A stretch of 45,869 bases of DNA from an uncultured beta proteobacterium (GCA_902825845.1 CADECM010000047.1:1-45869), one strand, 5' to 3'. Positions 1-8,882 are shown, counted from the stretch's first letter. The notes: generated by a model from the sequence alone, not told the origin. Numbers and translations: made by a program.

Positions 1-976
1 TCACCCGTGTCGCCTGCACCATCACCGATGGCGGAATCGTCAATCCCAGCGCCTTCGCGGTCTTGAGATTGATCACCAACTCAAATCGGGTCGGCATTTC
101 AATCGGCAGTTCGCCGGGTTTCGCACCCTTGAATATCTTGTCCACATAGGCGGCGGCTCGGCGATAGTTGTCGATCACATCAACAAAATAAGTGATCAAG
201 CCGCCCAGTTCGGGAGCTTGGCGAGCCCCGTAGACTGCCGGCAACCGGTGTCTTGCCGCTTGCTCGATGAAGAGGGGTCGCCATTTGGTAAAAGCACCAG
301 GATTGGTCATGACCAACCCTTGCACCTTGTCCCGCTTCATGGCGGCATACAACGCCGCGATCTCCTCCCGTTTGCGTATGGGCGCCTCGACCATCACGCA
401 ACCCAGCCTCGCGCAATCCGACTGTAGTTGCCCGAAATTCTTCACGGTGCTGACGTTACCTGGCTCATGCACGTACCCCACGCGACGCAAGTCCGGCACG
501 ATCTGCCGCAGCAGATCCAGGCGCTTGCTCACGAGGTCCACACCCAATATGGTGAGACCCGTCGCATTCCCCCCTGGGCGCCGTAGGCTTGCGGCAAGGC
601 CGCTCCCCACAGGATTGCCGATGACCGCAAACAGAATTGGTATTTCCCGGGTTGTGTCGCGCGCAGCCAGGGCCGATGGCGTGCCCGTGGGAATGATCAA
701 ATCGACTTTCAGCTCGACCAATTCCACCGCCAGTTCACGCACGCGTGCCATATCACCCATGGCGCTGCGCAGTTCGAACACGTAGTCGCGGCCCTCGGCA
801 TAACCCAGCTCGCGCATGCCCGAACGGAATGCACCCAGTACCGTGGCGTAATCTTCAAGGTCGCTTTCCATTAGAATGCCGATGCGCCTGATTTTTCTTG
901 ACGTCTGGGCAAGCGCGCCGAAAGGCAGTGTGAGTACGCCTGCACAAGCCATGAATAGTTTGCGTCGCGTAATCAC
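1..976 (-). CDS. ABC transporter substrate-binding protein, PF04392 family (3' end cut by window)
   Basis: Periplasmic solute-binding protein of the ABC_sub_bind (PF04392) type. About 325 codons are visible, and the frame is still open at base 1, one or two codons short of the usual end, judging from its paralogues. The start is GTG at 976, inside the stop of the upstream gene (GTGA overlap). The N-terminus has the RR pair and hydrophobic stretch seen in its neighbours, ending at an ALAQ-like cleavage site around residue 23. The C-terminal half carries the family pattern YVDKIFKGAKPGELPIE followed by FELVINLKTAKALG. No permease or ATPase gene is near. The substrate is unknown; in related bacteria these proteins are often numerous orphans. 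Confidence 0.9.
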   Translation of the reverse strand, partial: MITRRKLFMACAGVLTLPFGALAQTSRKIRRIGILMESDLEDYATVLGAFRSGMRELGYAEGRDYVFELRSAMGDMARVRELAVELVELKVDLIIPTGTPSALAARDTTREIPILFAVIGNPVGSGLAASLRRPGGNATGLTILGVDLVSKRLDLLRQIVPDLRRVGYVHEPGNVSTVKNFGQLQSDCARLGCVMVEAPIRKREEIAALYAAMKRDKVQGLVMTNPGAFTKWRPLFIEQAARHRLPAVYGARQAPELGGLITYFVDVIDNYRRAAAYVDKIFKGAKPGELPIEMPTRFELVINLKTAKALGLTIPPSVMVQATRV

Positions 977-1965
977 TCGATAACCTCCGTCGCGCTGATG
1001 CGCAGCGCATAGGGGATTGACAGTCCCAGTGCCTTTGCCGTCCTGCCGTTGATCACAAGTTCAAATCTTGTGGGCTGTTCGATGGGCAGGTCGGCAGGCC
1101 TGGCGCCCTTGAAAATCTTGTCCACAAAAGCGGCTGCCCGCCGGTACTGTGCGGAAGAATTCACGCCGTAGCTCATCAGCATGCCGGCATCCGCAAAGGC
1201 GCGGGCGCCGCTGATGGCAGGCAGGTGAAACTTCGCGGCCAGGTCGGCGATTTGTTGTCTTTGCTGAACATAAGACGCGTCGTGGAATACGATCAGCGCC
1301 GCGGCGTTCTGCCGGCGCATGGCCGAAAACGCCGCTTCAATTTCAAGCGGACTTCCGGCATCCACGCGCAGTATGGTGATACCGCGCTTTTTTGCAGCGT
1401 CCAGCAGAAAAGGCACGCCGTTGACCGAGTTTGCGTTCGACGGATCCATCAGCAGCGCCACGCGCGATGCTCCGGGCGCCAGTTCCAGCAACATCTCCAG
1501 CCGCTTCGAGACGAGCGCACCACCGCCCATTTGCGTCAAGCCGGTAATATTGCCCCCGGGCCGGGCAAGGCTTCTAACCAATCCATTCGCGACCGGGTCG
1601 CCGCTGTTCCCCAGGACGATGGGGGTGGTGGTGGTCGCTTGTTGTGCCGCACGGTGGGCGGGATAGCTGGCCGCAACGATGACGTCCACTTTCAGGTTGA
1701 CGAGTTCGGCCGCCAGTGCTGGAACACGTTCGGCTTTGCCCTCGGCGGAACGCCACTCGATGACAAAATCCCTGCCTTCGACATAGCCCAGATCGCGCAT
1801 GCCCTGGCGGAACGGGCCGTAGTAATAGTCGGTGTCGACAAAATCCACATGACGCACCGCGAGGAAACCGACGCGTCGGATCTTGTTTTGCGGTTGCGCA
1901 AGGGCGACAGCGGGTACCGCGAAGGCGCCAGCAAGCGCGATGACCAGTTCGCGGCGCGTCGTCAT
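973..1965 (-). CDS. ABC transporter substrate-binding protein, PF04392 family
   Basis: This 330-residue paralogue has an N-terminal signal sequence (RR at residues 4-5, hydrophobic core, cleavage near VALAQ at about residue 23), so it is probably periplasmic. It shares with the next gene upstream the unusual block FVDTDYYYGPFRQGMRDLGY near residue 45, which marks these two as the most recently duplicated pair. The central LARPGGNITGL and C-terminal LPIEQPTRFELVINGRTAKALG patterns are family hallmarks. The ATG start at 1965 overlaps the upstream stop by four bases (ATGA), and its own stop overlaps the next gene, so translation is probably coupled. The ligand cannot be inferred. Confidence 0.93.
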   Translation of the reverse strand: MTTRRELVIALAGAFAVPAVALAQPQNKIRRVGFLAVRHVDFVDTDYYYGPFRQGMRDLGYVEGRDFVIEWRSAEGKAERVPALAAELVNLKVDVIVAASYPAHRAAQQATTTTPIVLGNSGDPVANGLVRSLARPGGNITGLTQMGGGALVSKRLEMLLELAPGASRVALLMDPSNANSVNGVPFLLDAAKKRGITILRVDAGSPLEIEAAFSAMRRQNAAALIVFHDASYVQQRQQIADLAAKFHLPAISGARAFADAGMLMSYGVNSSAQYRRAAAFVDKIFKGARPADLPIEQPTRFELVINGRTAKALGLSIPYALRISATEVIE

Positions 1966-2945
1966 TCGATCACCTCAGTGGCGCTGATGCGCAGCGCGTA
2001 CGGAATCGTCAAGCCCAGCGCCTTAGCGGTCTTGCCGTTGATCACCAGATCAAATTTTGTAGGCTGTTCAACCGGCAGATCGGCGGGATTAGCGCCTCTG
2101 ATAATTTTGTCGACGTAGACAGCCACGCTTCGGTACTGTTCGGTGAGGCTCGAGCCGTAGCTCATTAGGCCGCCCGTGTCCGCAAATTCCCGAATCCCGC
2201 CAATGGCCGGCAGCTTGTTTCTTGCCGCCAGTTCCGCGATCAGGCGGGTTTGCTGATTCAGAAAGGGATCACGGAACACCATGACCGCCCCGGCTTTATC
2301 TCGTGCCATTGCGGCAAAGGCTTGCTCGATGTCAGATACAGTGCTTGCGTGCATCGGCAGTATCCTGATATTCGTGCGTTGCGCGGCAGTCAGGATGCCT
2401 CTCATAATGCCCGGGGCCGGGTTATCGGGATTCTCCAGAACCGCCATGCGGGAGAGCTTGGGCACCATGGTGATCAGCATTTCCAGCAGCTTGGGAGCGA
2501 TGTCCGTCACAATGTTCGAAAGCCCTGTGATATTGCCGCCGGGACGCGCCAGGCTTTTGACGAAGTTGTCACCGACCGGATTGCCACTGCCAGCAAAAAT
2601 AATCGGTAGAGTGGTGGTGGCTTTTTGCACCGCGCGGATAGCGAGCACGCCGCCGGCCACGATCACGTCCACTTTGAGATTTACCAGTTCGGCGGCTAGA
2701 CCTGGCAGGCGCTCAGGTTTCCCCTCGGCAGAGCGCCACTCGATCACCAGATTTTTGCCTTCGATATATCCCAGTTCGCGCATCCCCTGGCGGAACGGGC
2801 CGTAATAATGGTCGGTGTCGACAAAATCCAGGTGACGTGCCGACAGGAACCCGACGCGCCAGACTTTGACCATCGGCTGCGCATAGGCGCTTAACGGCGC
2901 GGCGATTGCGCCGAAGACCAGCAACAAATTACGTCGCGTAATCAT
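1962..2945 (-). CDS. ABC transporter substrate-binding protein, PF04392 family
   Basis: This 327-residue member of the tandem array is closest to the gene immediately downstream: both have the FVDTD.YYGPFRQGMRELGY block and end in LRISATEVIE. The signal sequence is MITRRNLLLV followed by a hydrophobic segment and a YAQP cleavage site. The mature protein has the two-lobed periplasmic-binding layout typical of PF04392, with VNLKVDVIVAGG in lobe one and LARPGGNITGLS at the hinge. Start and stop both lie in four-base ATGA overlaps with neighbours. It is probably co-transcribed from a promoter upstream of 4257. The substrate is unknown. Confidence 0.93.
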   Translation of the reverse strand: MITRRNLLLVFGAIAAPLSAYAQPMVKVWRVGFLSARHLDFVDTDHYYGPFRQGMRELGYIEGKNLVIEWRSAEGKPERLPGLAAELVNLKVDVIVAGGVLAIRAVQKATTTLPIIFAGSGNPVGDNFVKSLARPGGNITGLSNIVTDIAPKLLEMLITMVPKLSRMAVLENPDNPAPGIMRGILTAAQRTNIRILPMHASTVSDIEQAFAAMARDKAGAVMVFRDPFLNQQTRLIAELAARNKLPAIGGIREFADTGGLMSYGSSLTEQYRSVAVYVDKIIRGANPADLPVEQPTKFDLVINGKTAKALGLTIPYALRISATEVIE

Positions 2946-3925
2946 TCGACGACCCGTGTCGCTCGCACCATGACCGAAGGCGGAATCGTTATTCCCAATG
3001 CCTTGGCGGTTTTCCGGTTGATTGCCAGTTCGAACTTGGTGGGTTGCTCGACGGGAAGTTCGCCAGGGCTTGCACCGTTGAGAATCTTGTCCACGTAAGT
3101 TGCGGCACGGCGAAACATGTCGATGCGGTCCGGCCCATAGGACATAAGGCCACCGACCTGCGCAAATTCCAACGATTGAAATATCGATGGAAAACGGCTT
3201 TTTGCCGCCAAATCCGCTATCGCCCTCAGGTTTACGATGATGAAGGGACTTGACAAGATCAAAAGTGCGTCAACGCGAGCCTTCGTAGCATCTTCGAACG
3301 CTTTGTTAAAATCGCTGGCGCCGCGTACTTCCAGACCATGGAGCTGGAGTCCCAATTGTCGTCCCGCAGGGTGCATCACTTTCCAACTGAATTCGTTTGT
3401 TCCTGCCTCACGCAGCACTGCAACGCGCGAGAGCCCGGGAATTGTTTCCTTGAGCAATTCCAGCCGCTTGGCAATCAGCTCGTAGCTCATTTGCGACAAC
3501 CCGGTTACGTTGCCAGCGGGCCGCGCGAGACTTTTAACCAACCCCTGTTCAACAGGGCTTCCGGCAATCGCCACAACGATCGGGATGGTCGTGGTCAATT
3601 TCTGCACGGCCATAGTAGCTAACGAATTGGTAGTGACGATAATATCCAGCTTAAGACGCACCAGATCGGCAGCCAAATTAGACAGGCGGTCATGCTTGCC
3701 GTCCCCGTATCGATGCTCGATGTGGATATTCTTCCCTTCAATCCATCCGTGGTCACGAAGGCCTAGTCGAAATGCCTGAAACAGGGACGAGATTGCGGAG
3801 GCAGAAGATGGTGTGAGAAATCCGATACGTGCGACTTTTGTCGGCGTCTGCGCACGTACCGCGCTTGCCAACGCCAGCGCGGGCCATGCGGCGGCTGATA
3901 CCAGCAACTCGCGACGATTCATCAT
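2942..3925 (-). CDS. ABC transporter substrate-binding protein, PF04392 family
   Basis: This 327-residue PF04392 protein is more diverged than the two genes downstream of it: it lacks their FVDTD block and has SSLFQAFRLGLRDHGWIEGKN in that place. It ends in PPSVMVRATRVVE, which resembles the truncated last gene of the array (PPSVMVQATRV) more than its immediate neighbours. The signal sequence has RR at residues 4-5 and a cleavage site around VRAQ. The start lies inside the stop codon of the short gene at 3922-4257 (ATGA). It is probably a periplasmic binding protein with an unidentified ligand. Confidence 0.92.
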   Translation of the reverse strand: MMNRRELLVSAAAWPALALASAVRAQTPTKVARIGFLTPSSASAISSLFQAFRLGLRDHGWIEGKNIHIEHRYGDGKHDRLSNLAADLVRLKLDIIVTTNSLATMAVQKLTTTIPIVVAIAGSPVEQGLVKSLARPAGNVTGLSQMSYELIAKRLELLKETIPGLSRVAVLREAGTNEFSWKVMHPAGRQLGLQLHGLEVRGASDFNKAFEDATKARVDALLILSSPFIIVNLRAIADLAAKSRFPSIFQSLEFAQVGGLMSYGPDRIDMFRRAATYVDKILNGASPGELPVEQPTKFELAINRKTAKALGITIPPSVMVRATRVVE

Positions 3926-4257
3926 TCGACCACCTTGTTTGCGCGAACCAGAATCGACTGCTGTTTCGCAATATCCAGCACTTCGTCTGTTTTCAGTTCA
4001 AGCACCATTTCGTACTTTGTAAGCTGTTCCATCGGCAGTTTGGCGGACCTGGCACCTTTGAGAATGCGGTCAACAAAATACGCCGCGGGCCGGTAAGCCT
4101 CGACACTATCCCGACCACGGCCGAACCAAATGCGTCCCGCTGCGATGGCGTTGGCATTGCAGGTGATAAGCCGGACGAGCGGGCCGCACACGGCGCCAGC
4201 GAGGATCAATCGACGCCGAGCATCGTTGACAGGTGACGATCCGACTTCGTTAGCCAT
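3922..4257 (-). CDS. Internally truncated PF04392 paralogue, first gene of the array
   Basis: The frame has only 111 codons against about 327 for its neighbours. The last ~60 residues (YRPAAYFVDRILKGA, then LPMEQLTKYEMVLELKT, ending ANKVVE) align with the family C-terminus. The first ~35 residues keep a basic start and a hydrophobic stretch but have no recognisable lobe. About two thirds of the protein, including most of the ligand-binding cleft, is missing, so it cannot be a normal binding protein. It is still open, and its stop overlaps the next start (ATGA). It may therefore survive as a leader that feeds ribosomes into the operon, or be a remnant that drifts without harm. Confidence 0.6.
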   Translation of the reverse strand: MANEVGSSPVNDARRRLILAGAVCGPLVRLITCNANAIAAGRIWFGRGRDSVEAYRPAAYFVDRILKGARSAKLPMEQLTKYEMVLELKTDEVLDIAKQQSILVRANKVVE

Positions 4258-4827
4258 TACACTACTCCGAATGACCCGACACTACAGGATGCTTTGCAAA
4301 TCGCGTAACGCTCGGTCCCAACCTTCTGCTGGATCAGAGTAGCGGCGATACGTTTCGCCGACTGTTAACGGCTGCACTGCCGTTTTGTGAAGTATTCACC
4401 TTTTTGCGGTCTGCGCGATAGAGGCCGTGACGCGCAATCGCGAGCACCAAGGTGCAGTTGCGGCGTCAGCAGCACGCTCCCGACCCGTGGAATCAGCACT
4501 AAGTGGCTGATTTTATTCACTTGTAATATGACGATGCAGTGGCGCTCGTGATCGGCCCCGGCGTCGTTTCGGCGCCGGCTGGAATCCGGGCTGTTCCGTC
4601 GAGAAATGCATCGCCAGTCAGCCCTGCCGCGCCGGGGGCGGCGAGCCGCCGGCTCACGCGATCCGCGATGAATGGTGAATATTCACAAAACTTCTGCCGA
4701 CTTGTTACTTAAACGCGCGCGGACTGCGTCCTAAAGTTTGCCGCAAGGATCGAGGCAGCATGTTTTGCGCAGGTGATGCCTCGAGTGGTAACCGCTCGCG
4801 CAACCCTGTCACTCGGAGGAACGGAAC
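4258..4827. other. 570-base gene-free region between divergent genes
   Basis: I see no convincing coding frame in this stretch. It separates the minus-strand binding-protein array from the plus-strand Sel1 gene and must carry the promoters of both. It holds one copy of the recurring AT-rich motif at 4498-4517. A short palindrome-rich GC tract lies near 4625-4665. A good ribosome binding site (GGAGG at 4816-4820) precedes the Sel1 start. No promoter hexamer pair stands out clearly enough to call. Confidence 0.5.
4498..4517 (+). repeat. Recurrent intergenic AT-rich motif, copy 1
   Basis: This copy reads ACTAAGTGGCTGATTTTATT. It matches all nine positions invariant in the set (TAA, TG, TT, TA) but has GC-rich bases at positions 8-10, making it the most diverged copy. 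It lies in the gap between the binding-protein array and the Sel1 gene, followed by CAC rather than a long AT tail. Confidence 0.55.
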
Positions 4828-5826
4828 ATGAACACCATAATGATGGCACGCCATTCGCCCGGCACGCGACCTGCGCGCTTGACGACATTTGCAGGAATGC
4901 GCGGCTTCATCCGCGCCCTGTTGCTGGCGGTATTGAGCGCGCTGTTGTTTCATGCACGCGCAGGCGCGGCGGCCAGTTTTGCCGAGGGAAATGCCGCCTA
5001 CCAGCGCGGCGACTATGTGCAAGCCTATGACGTCATGCAAACGCTCGCAGCCCAGGGCAATCCGCGTGCGCAGGCCAATCTGGCCCTGATGTACCGCAAC
5101 GGACAAGGCACGGCACAGGACTATATCGAGGCGATCAAGTGGTACCGGCTGGCGGCGGAACAAGGGGACGCCTTGGGCCAGTTCGGTCTCGGCTATGGCT
5201 ACGAGGCGGGACACGGCGTCACGCAGAACTACGCCGAGGCGGTCAAGTGGTATCGCCAAGCCGCTGCGCAAGGCAATGCGTCCGCGCAGATCAACCTGGG
5301 CATCATGTATCGCGACGGCCGCGGCGTTGCGCGCGATCACGCGGTGGCAGCCGATTGGTACCGGCTTGCGGCAGCGCAAGGCAACGCCGTGGCCCAGCAC
5401 AACCTCGGTGTTGCATACGAAGCCGGGCAAGGTGTGGCGGCGGATATCCCTCAGGCGGTGAAATGGTATCGCCTTGCTGCCGAACAGGGAGACCCCGATG
5501 CGCAGAACAACCTCGGCGTCCTCTATGAACAGGGGCACGGCGTTGCGCGCAATGGCGCCGAAGCGTTGAGACTATACCGGCGGGCGGCGGTACAAGGCAA
5601 CGCCGCAAGCCAGAATAATCTGGGGGTGATGTACGCCAACGGCTCGGCTGTCGCGCAGGACGACGTGCGCGCGCTGATGTGGTTCACCATCGCGGCCTAC
5701 TCGGGCGACACCGGCGCGATGCGCAATCACGTTACCGCCGCCGCATCCATGACGCCGGAACAACTCGCCCAAGCGCGCAAAATGGCGCGCGACTGCATGG
5801 CCAGACGGCTAGCCGGATGTGAGTGA
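4828..5826 (+). CDS. Secreted Sel1-repeat (TPR-like) protein
   Basis: The 332-residue product has an N-terminal signal segment (hydrophobic run near residues 30-45, cleavage near RAGAAA) followed by about seven Sel1-like repeats of 36 residues from about residue 50 to 300. Each repeat has the pattern A-x-WYR-x-AA-x-QG-x-A-x-AQ-x-NLG-x-Y-x-x-G-x-GV. Such helical repeats act as protein-interaction scaffolds, usually in the periplasm or envelope; no enzyme domain is present. The start at 4828 follows GGAGG with good spacing; an internal ATG at 4897 (MRGFIR) would give a more standard signal peptide. It stands alone, flanked by non-coding DNA and a decayed frame. Confidence 0.9.
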   Translation: MNTIMMARHSPGTRPARLTTFAGMRGFIRALLLAVLSALLFHARAGAAASFAEGNAAYQRGDYVQAYDVMQTLAAQGNPRAQANLALMYRNGQGTAQDYIEAIKWYRLAAEQGDALGQFGLGYGYEAGHGVTQNYAEAVKWYRQAAAQGNASAQINLGIMYRDGRGVARDHAVAADWYRLAAAQGNAVAQHNLGVAYEAGQGVAADIPQAVKWYRLAAEQGDPDAQNNLGVLYEQGHGVARNGAEALRLYRRAAVQGNAASQNNLGVMYANGSAVAQDDVRALMWFTIAAYSGDTGAMRNHVTAAASMTPEQLAQARKMARDCMARRLAGCE

Positions 5827-5866
5827 GGCCGTAGCCTGCCGCTACCGACGATATTCGGTAGATGAC

Positions 5867-6244
5867 ATGACAATCACACTGAATCCGGGGACCGTGCCGG
5901 GCAGCCTTGCGGCGACGCTGCAGGACAACAGAGCCTGCGGCACGCCGGCGCAAGAAACGCCCGGGTTCGACATCGATCACTATCAGTAGAAGGAGTTCAT
6001 CACCGGCATTTCCTCGCCCATCAACCCCAAGGTGGGGAAGTACCGGCTGCACTGCTGACTGCACCACCGCATCGCGCTGCTGCTGTTTTTTTCCGTGGCC
6101 GAGATTATCGAGTCGTAATCGGAACTGGGGCTGGTCAATATCATCAAGATTATGAATTCGCCGCGCGAAGCATTCGACACCATCCGCGCGCGGCAAGTCC
6201 TCGGCGACGGCGCGCCGCGCGGTCGGACTTCGAACGCTACCTGA
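5867..6244 (+). pseudogene. Decayed reading frame with three in-frame stops
   Basis: One frame from ATG at 5867 to TGA at 6242-6244 reads like protein for about 125 codons but is broken by TAG at 5987, TGA at 6056 and TAA at 6116. The segments between the stops have protein-like composition, for example KEFITGISSPINPKVGKY and LGLVNIIKIMNSPREAFDTI. A different frame continues with protein-like sequence (APLDRKIGDGYPADP) towards 6340, suggesting a frameshift too. I do not recognise the family. No insertion sequence is visible next to it. Recoding of all three stop types is very unlikely, so decay is the simplest reading. Confidence 0.45.
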
Positions 6245-6339
6245 AACCGACCTACAGGCCGGCAACGCGGCGCCGCTCGACCGCAAGATTGGCGACGGAT
6301 ATCCGGCCGACCCTGCCTGTCAGGGTGCTGCCTTGAGAG

Positions 6340-6987
6340 TTACCACCGCCGCGGTGGCGGCTTGTTGATGGTGATGCGCTTGTGGGCAATGCTGATGTAA
6401 CCGCCGGCCGAAAGATCCTTGAAAATCTTGCTGATCATTTCGCGCGAAGCGCCCACCCGGCTTGCGATATCCTGTTGCGTCAGCTTCTCCTGAATGACCA
6501 GTTTGCCGTCCTCGGGCCGGGCAAGGTCGAGCATCAGCCGTGCGACGCGTCCGTAGACATCCATCAGCGCCAGGCTCTTTACGTTTTCGGTCAGCGCGCG
6601 AACACGACCGATCAGCTTTTCAATCAGCTGTATCGTGAAGTCGGGGTGACCGCGCACGAAATCCCGGAACTTCGCCTTGGGAATCACCACCAGACGCGCG
6701 GGTTCCGCTGTCATCACGGAAGCCGAGCGTGGCTGGCCGTCGAGTGCCATTTCGCCAAAGTATTCGCCGGGGCCGTGCATGCGCAACACCACTTCGCGGC
6801 CCTCCTCGTCACTCACATATACCTTGACGCGGCCGGACACAAGTATAAAAAAAGAATCGGTCTCGTCCCCCTCGCTGACAATAACGGTGTTTTTGGGGTA
6901 GCTTTTCACCACGCCCTGCGCGGATAGCACGCGCAGTTCGTTTGCGTCCAACGCAGAACCAATTGTTGCAGATGAGGATTTGGCCAC
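6340..6987 (-). CDS. Crp/Fnr-family transcriptional regulator
   Basis: The 215-residue protein has an N-terminal cyclic-nucleotide-binding fold (about residues 18-130, with the GPGEYFGEMALDGQPRSASV phosphate-binding-cassette region) and a C-terminal winged helix (about 150-205, recognition helix around ASREMISKIFKDL). There is no N-terminal cysteine cluster, so it is CRP-like rather than an iron-sulfur Fnr. PRSAS in the cassette resembles the cAMP-binding pattern, but the effector is not proven. The start is GTG at 6987. It is divergent from the VOC and amidohydrolase genes, with 256 bases between, so it could control them; that is inference from position. Confidence 0.93.
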   Translation of the reverse strand: MAKSSSATIGSALDANELRVLSAQGVVKSYPKNTVIVSEGDETDSFFILVSGRVKVYVSDEEGREVVLRMHGPGEYFGEMALDGQPRSASVMTAEPARLVVIPKAKFRDFVRGHPDFTIQLIEKLIGRVRALTENVKSLALMDVYGRVARLMLDLARPEDGKLVIQEKLTQQDIASRVGASREMISKIFKDLSAGGYISIAHKRITINKPPPRRW

Positions 6988-7243
6988 AGGTCAGGTAATC
7001 GTATTATCGAGTCCGATTTTATGTTCTCAGCATGGCAGTGTCCACGCAGCGCGGTTTCCGCTGATGTAAACGGCCCTGACCGGCAGCCCTCGGCCCAATG
7101 GGTAACGGCGCAACGGCCGCGCCACGGGCAACGATACCGGCGGGCGGCGCAAACCTTGCTTCCGAAAGTATTTTCCAGACGATTCAGCGAATTCCCTCGC
7201 GCTGCTATACTGATCTCCCGCAACCGTTACGGAGACTTCTGCC

Positions 7244-7789
7244 ATGCCGCAAGATCAAGCGCCGCGCCTCAGCCATGTCGGCATTTATGTCACCGACGTG
7301 CCCAAAATGCGGGAGTTTTACACCAAGGTTCTCGGCTTTGTCGTCAGCGATGCCGCGGAGGATGGCCGTATCACCTTCATGAGCCGAAACCCCAGCGACC
7401 ATCACCAGCTGGTGCTGGTGCGCGGGCGCACCGGCGACGACAACAAGCCGATGGTGCAACAGGTGTCGTTCAATGTCGGCACGCTCGCCAGCGTTCAGCG
7501 CGTGTTCCGCAAGGTGCGCGAAGCGGGCTGCAAGGTGGTGGATCCACGCTGCCACGGCAACGCGTGGTCGGTTTACTTCAGCGATCCCGAAGGCAACCGC
7601 ATCGAGATGTTTTGCGATACGCCGTGGTACGTGCCGCAACCGTTGGGCTTCGAGATCGACCTCACCAAGTCGGAAGAAGAACTCTACCGCGAGACGGAAG
7701 CCTACTGCCGCGCGCGCCCCGGCTTCATGCCGATGGAGGAGTGGCGCGCCGAGATCAGCAAGAAGATCGCGGCACAACTCGAAGCCTGA
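7244..7789 (+). CDS. VOC-superfamily (glyoxalase/extradiol dioxygenase-like) protein
   Basis: This 181-residue protein has a single vicinal-oxygen-chelate domain over residues 1-130. It starts with LSHVGIYVTDVPKMREFYTKVLGF, with a possible metal ligand His in SHVG. Other candidate ligands are His in DHHQLVLV and Glu in NRIEMFCDTPWY. The C-terminal 50 residues form a charged helical tail. Related proteins include catechol 2,3-dioxygenase-like enzymes and lyases; the reaction cannot be told from sequence. The start follows GGAGACTTCTGCC. The amidohydrolase follows after 67 bases on the same strand, suggesting a shared catabolic function. Confidence 0.88.
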   Translation: MPQDQAPRLSHVGIYVTDVPKMREFYTKVLGFVVSDAAEDGRITFMSRNPSDHHQLVLVRGRTGDDNKPMVQQVSFNVGTLASVQRVFRKVREAGCKVVDPRCHGNAWSVYFSDPEGNRIEMFCDTPWYVPQPLGFEIDLTKSEEELYRETEAYCRARPGFMPMEEWRAEISKKIAAQLEA

Positions 7790-7856
7790 CCGCTGTCCCA
7801 TCCTGTCCGGGCTGCGCCGTGTGTGGCGCAGCCGCAACCTGTCACGGAGAACACCC

Positions 7857-8882
7857 ATGCCATACGGCGGCAATGACTGGCACGCGCTGACGACCGAACC
7901 CATCCTCGAACCGGAACTGCCGATCTGCGATCCGCATCATCACTTCTGGGACCGGCGCGCAGAGCGCATTCCCTACCAGCGTTATCTGCTGGATGAACTG
8001 TCGGCGGACGTGCACGGCGGACACAATGTGCGCTCGACGGTGTTCATTGAATGCCGCTCGATGTACCGCAGGGACGGGCCGGCGGAATTGCGTCCCGTCG
8101 GCGAAGTCGAGTTCGTGCAGGGACTCGCCGCGGCCAGTGCCAGCGGTCTCTACGGTCCGGCACACGCGGCGGCGGCCATCATCGGCCACGCCAATCTGAA
8201 CCTCGGCGACAAAGTGGCGCCGGTGCTGGAGGCGCTGCAGGCCGCCAGCCCCAACCGCTTTCGCGGCATACGCCATTCCGCGACCTGGGATCCGCATCCC
8301 GAGGTGGAAAACACCGCCGCGCACAAGATGCAGGGACAGCTCGCGAGCGACGCGTTTCGCGCCGGCGCGCGCGTGCTGGCGCGCAAGGGTCTCACGCTGG
8401 AAGGCTGGGTTTACCATCCGCAACTGCCGGAGCTGGCGGATTTCGCCAAGGCGGTGCCGGAGCTGACCATCATCCTCAATCACGTCGGCGGTTTGCTGCG
8501 CACCGGGCCGTATGCTCATCGCGACGACGAGGTGATGGCCACCTGGCGCAATGGCATCAACGCGGTGGCGGCCTGTCCCAATGTGGTGGTCAAACTCGGC
8601 GGCATTGGCATGACGCGCACCGGCTTCGACTGGCACACCCGCCACAAGCCCATCGGTTCGGAAGAACTCGCGGCATCGATGGCGCCGATACTGACGCATT
8701 GCATCGAAAAATTCACGCCCGCGCGCTGCATGTTCGAAAGCAACTTCCCGGTGGACAAGGTGTCGTTTTCGTACCATGTGATGTACAACGCGTTCAAGCG
8801 CTTTTCCAAAGGCTATTCCGCGAGCGAACGTGCCGCGATGTTCCATGACACGGCCGCCAAGGTCTATCGCATCGCGGTGTAA
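7857..8882 (+). CDS. Amidohydrolase-family metal-dependent hydrolase
   Basis: This 341-residue TIM-barrel hydrolase is of the amidohydrolase-2 type, the group that includes 2-pyrone-4,6-dicarboxylate lactonase and related lactonases and decarboxylases. Visible motifs are ICDPHHHFWD near residue 23 (N-terminal metal-binding strand), GIRHSATWDP, LNHVGG (later His ligand) and the C-terminal FESNFPVDK (acid ligand region). The ATG at 7857 is preceded by GGAGA at good spacing. With the VOC protein upstream and a Bug binding protein convergent downstream, it probably hydrolyses a ring-cleavage or lactone intermediate; the substrate is not identifiable. A hairpin terminator follows the stop. Confidence 0.9.
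   Translation: MPYGGNDWHALTTEPILEPELPICDPHHHFWDRRAERIPYQRYLLDELSADVHGGHNVRSTVFIECRSMYRRDGPAELRPVGEVEFVQGLAAASASGLYGPAHAAAAIIGHANLNLGDKVAPVLEALQAASPNRFRGIRHSATWDPHPEVENTAAHKMQGQLASDAFRAGARVLARKGLTLEGWVYHPQLPELADFAKAVPELTIILNHVGGLLRTGPYAHRDDEVMATWRNGINAVAACPNVVVKLGGIGMTRTGFDWHTRHKPIGSEELAASMAPILTHCIEKFTPARCMFESNFPVDKVSFSYHVMYNAFKRFSKGYSASERAAMFHDTAAKVYRIAV

Noticed and set aside
5000..5700. DNA-level tandem repeats in the Sel1 gene
   Set aside because: The period is at the protein level (36 residues); the DNA copies are diverged and explained by the repeat domain.
7005..7030. Another copy of the AT-rich motif upstream of the VOC gene (CCGATTTTATG)
   Set aside because: It lacks the invariant TG and the TAA at the right distance.
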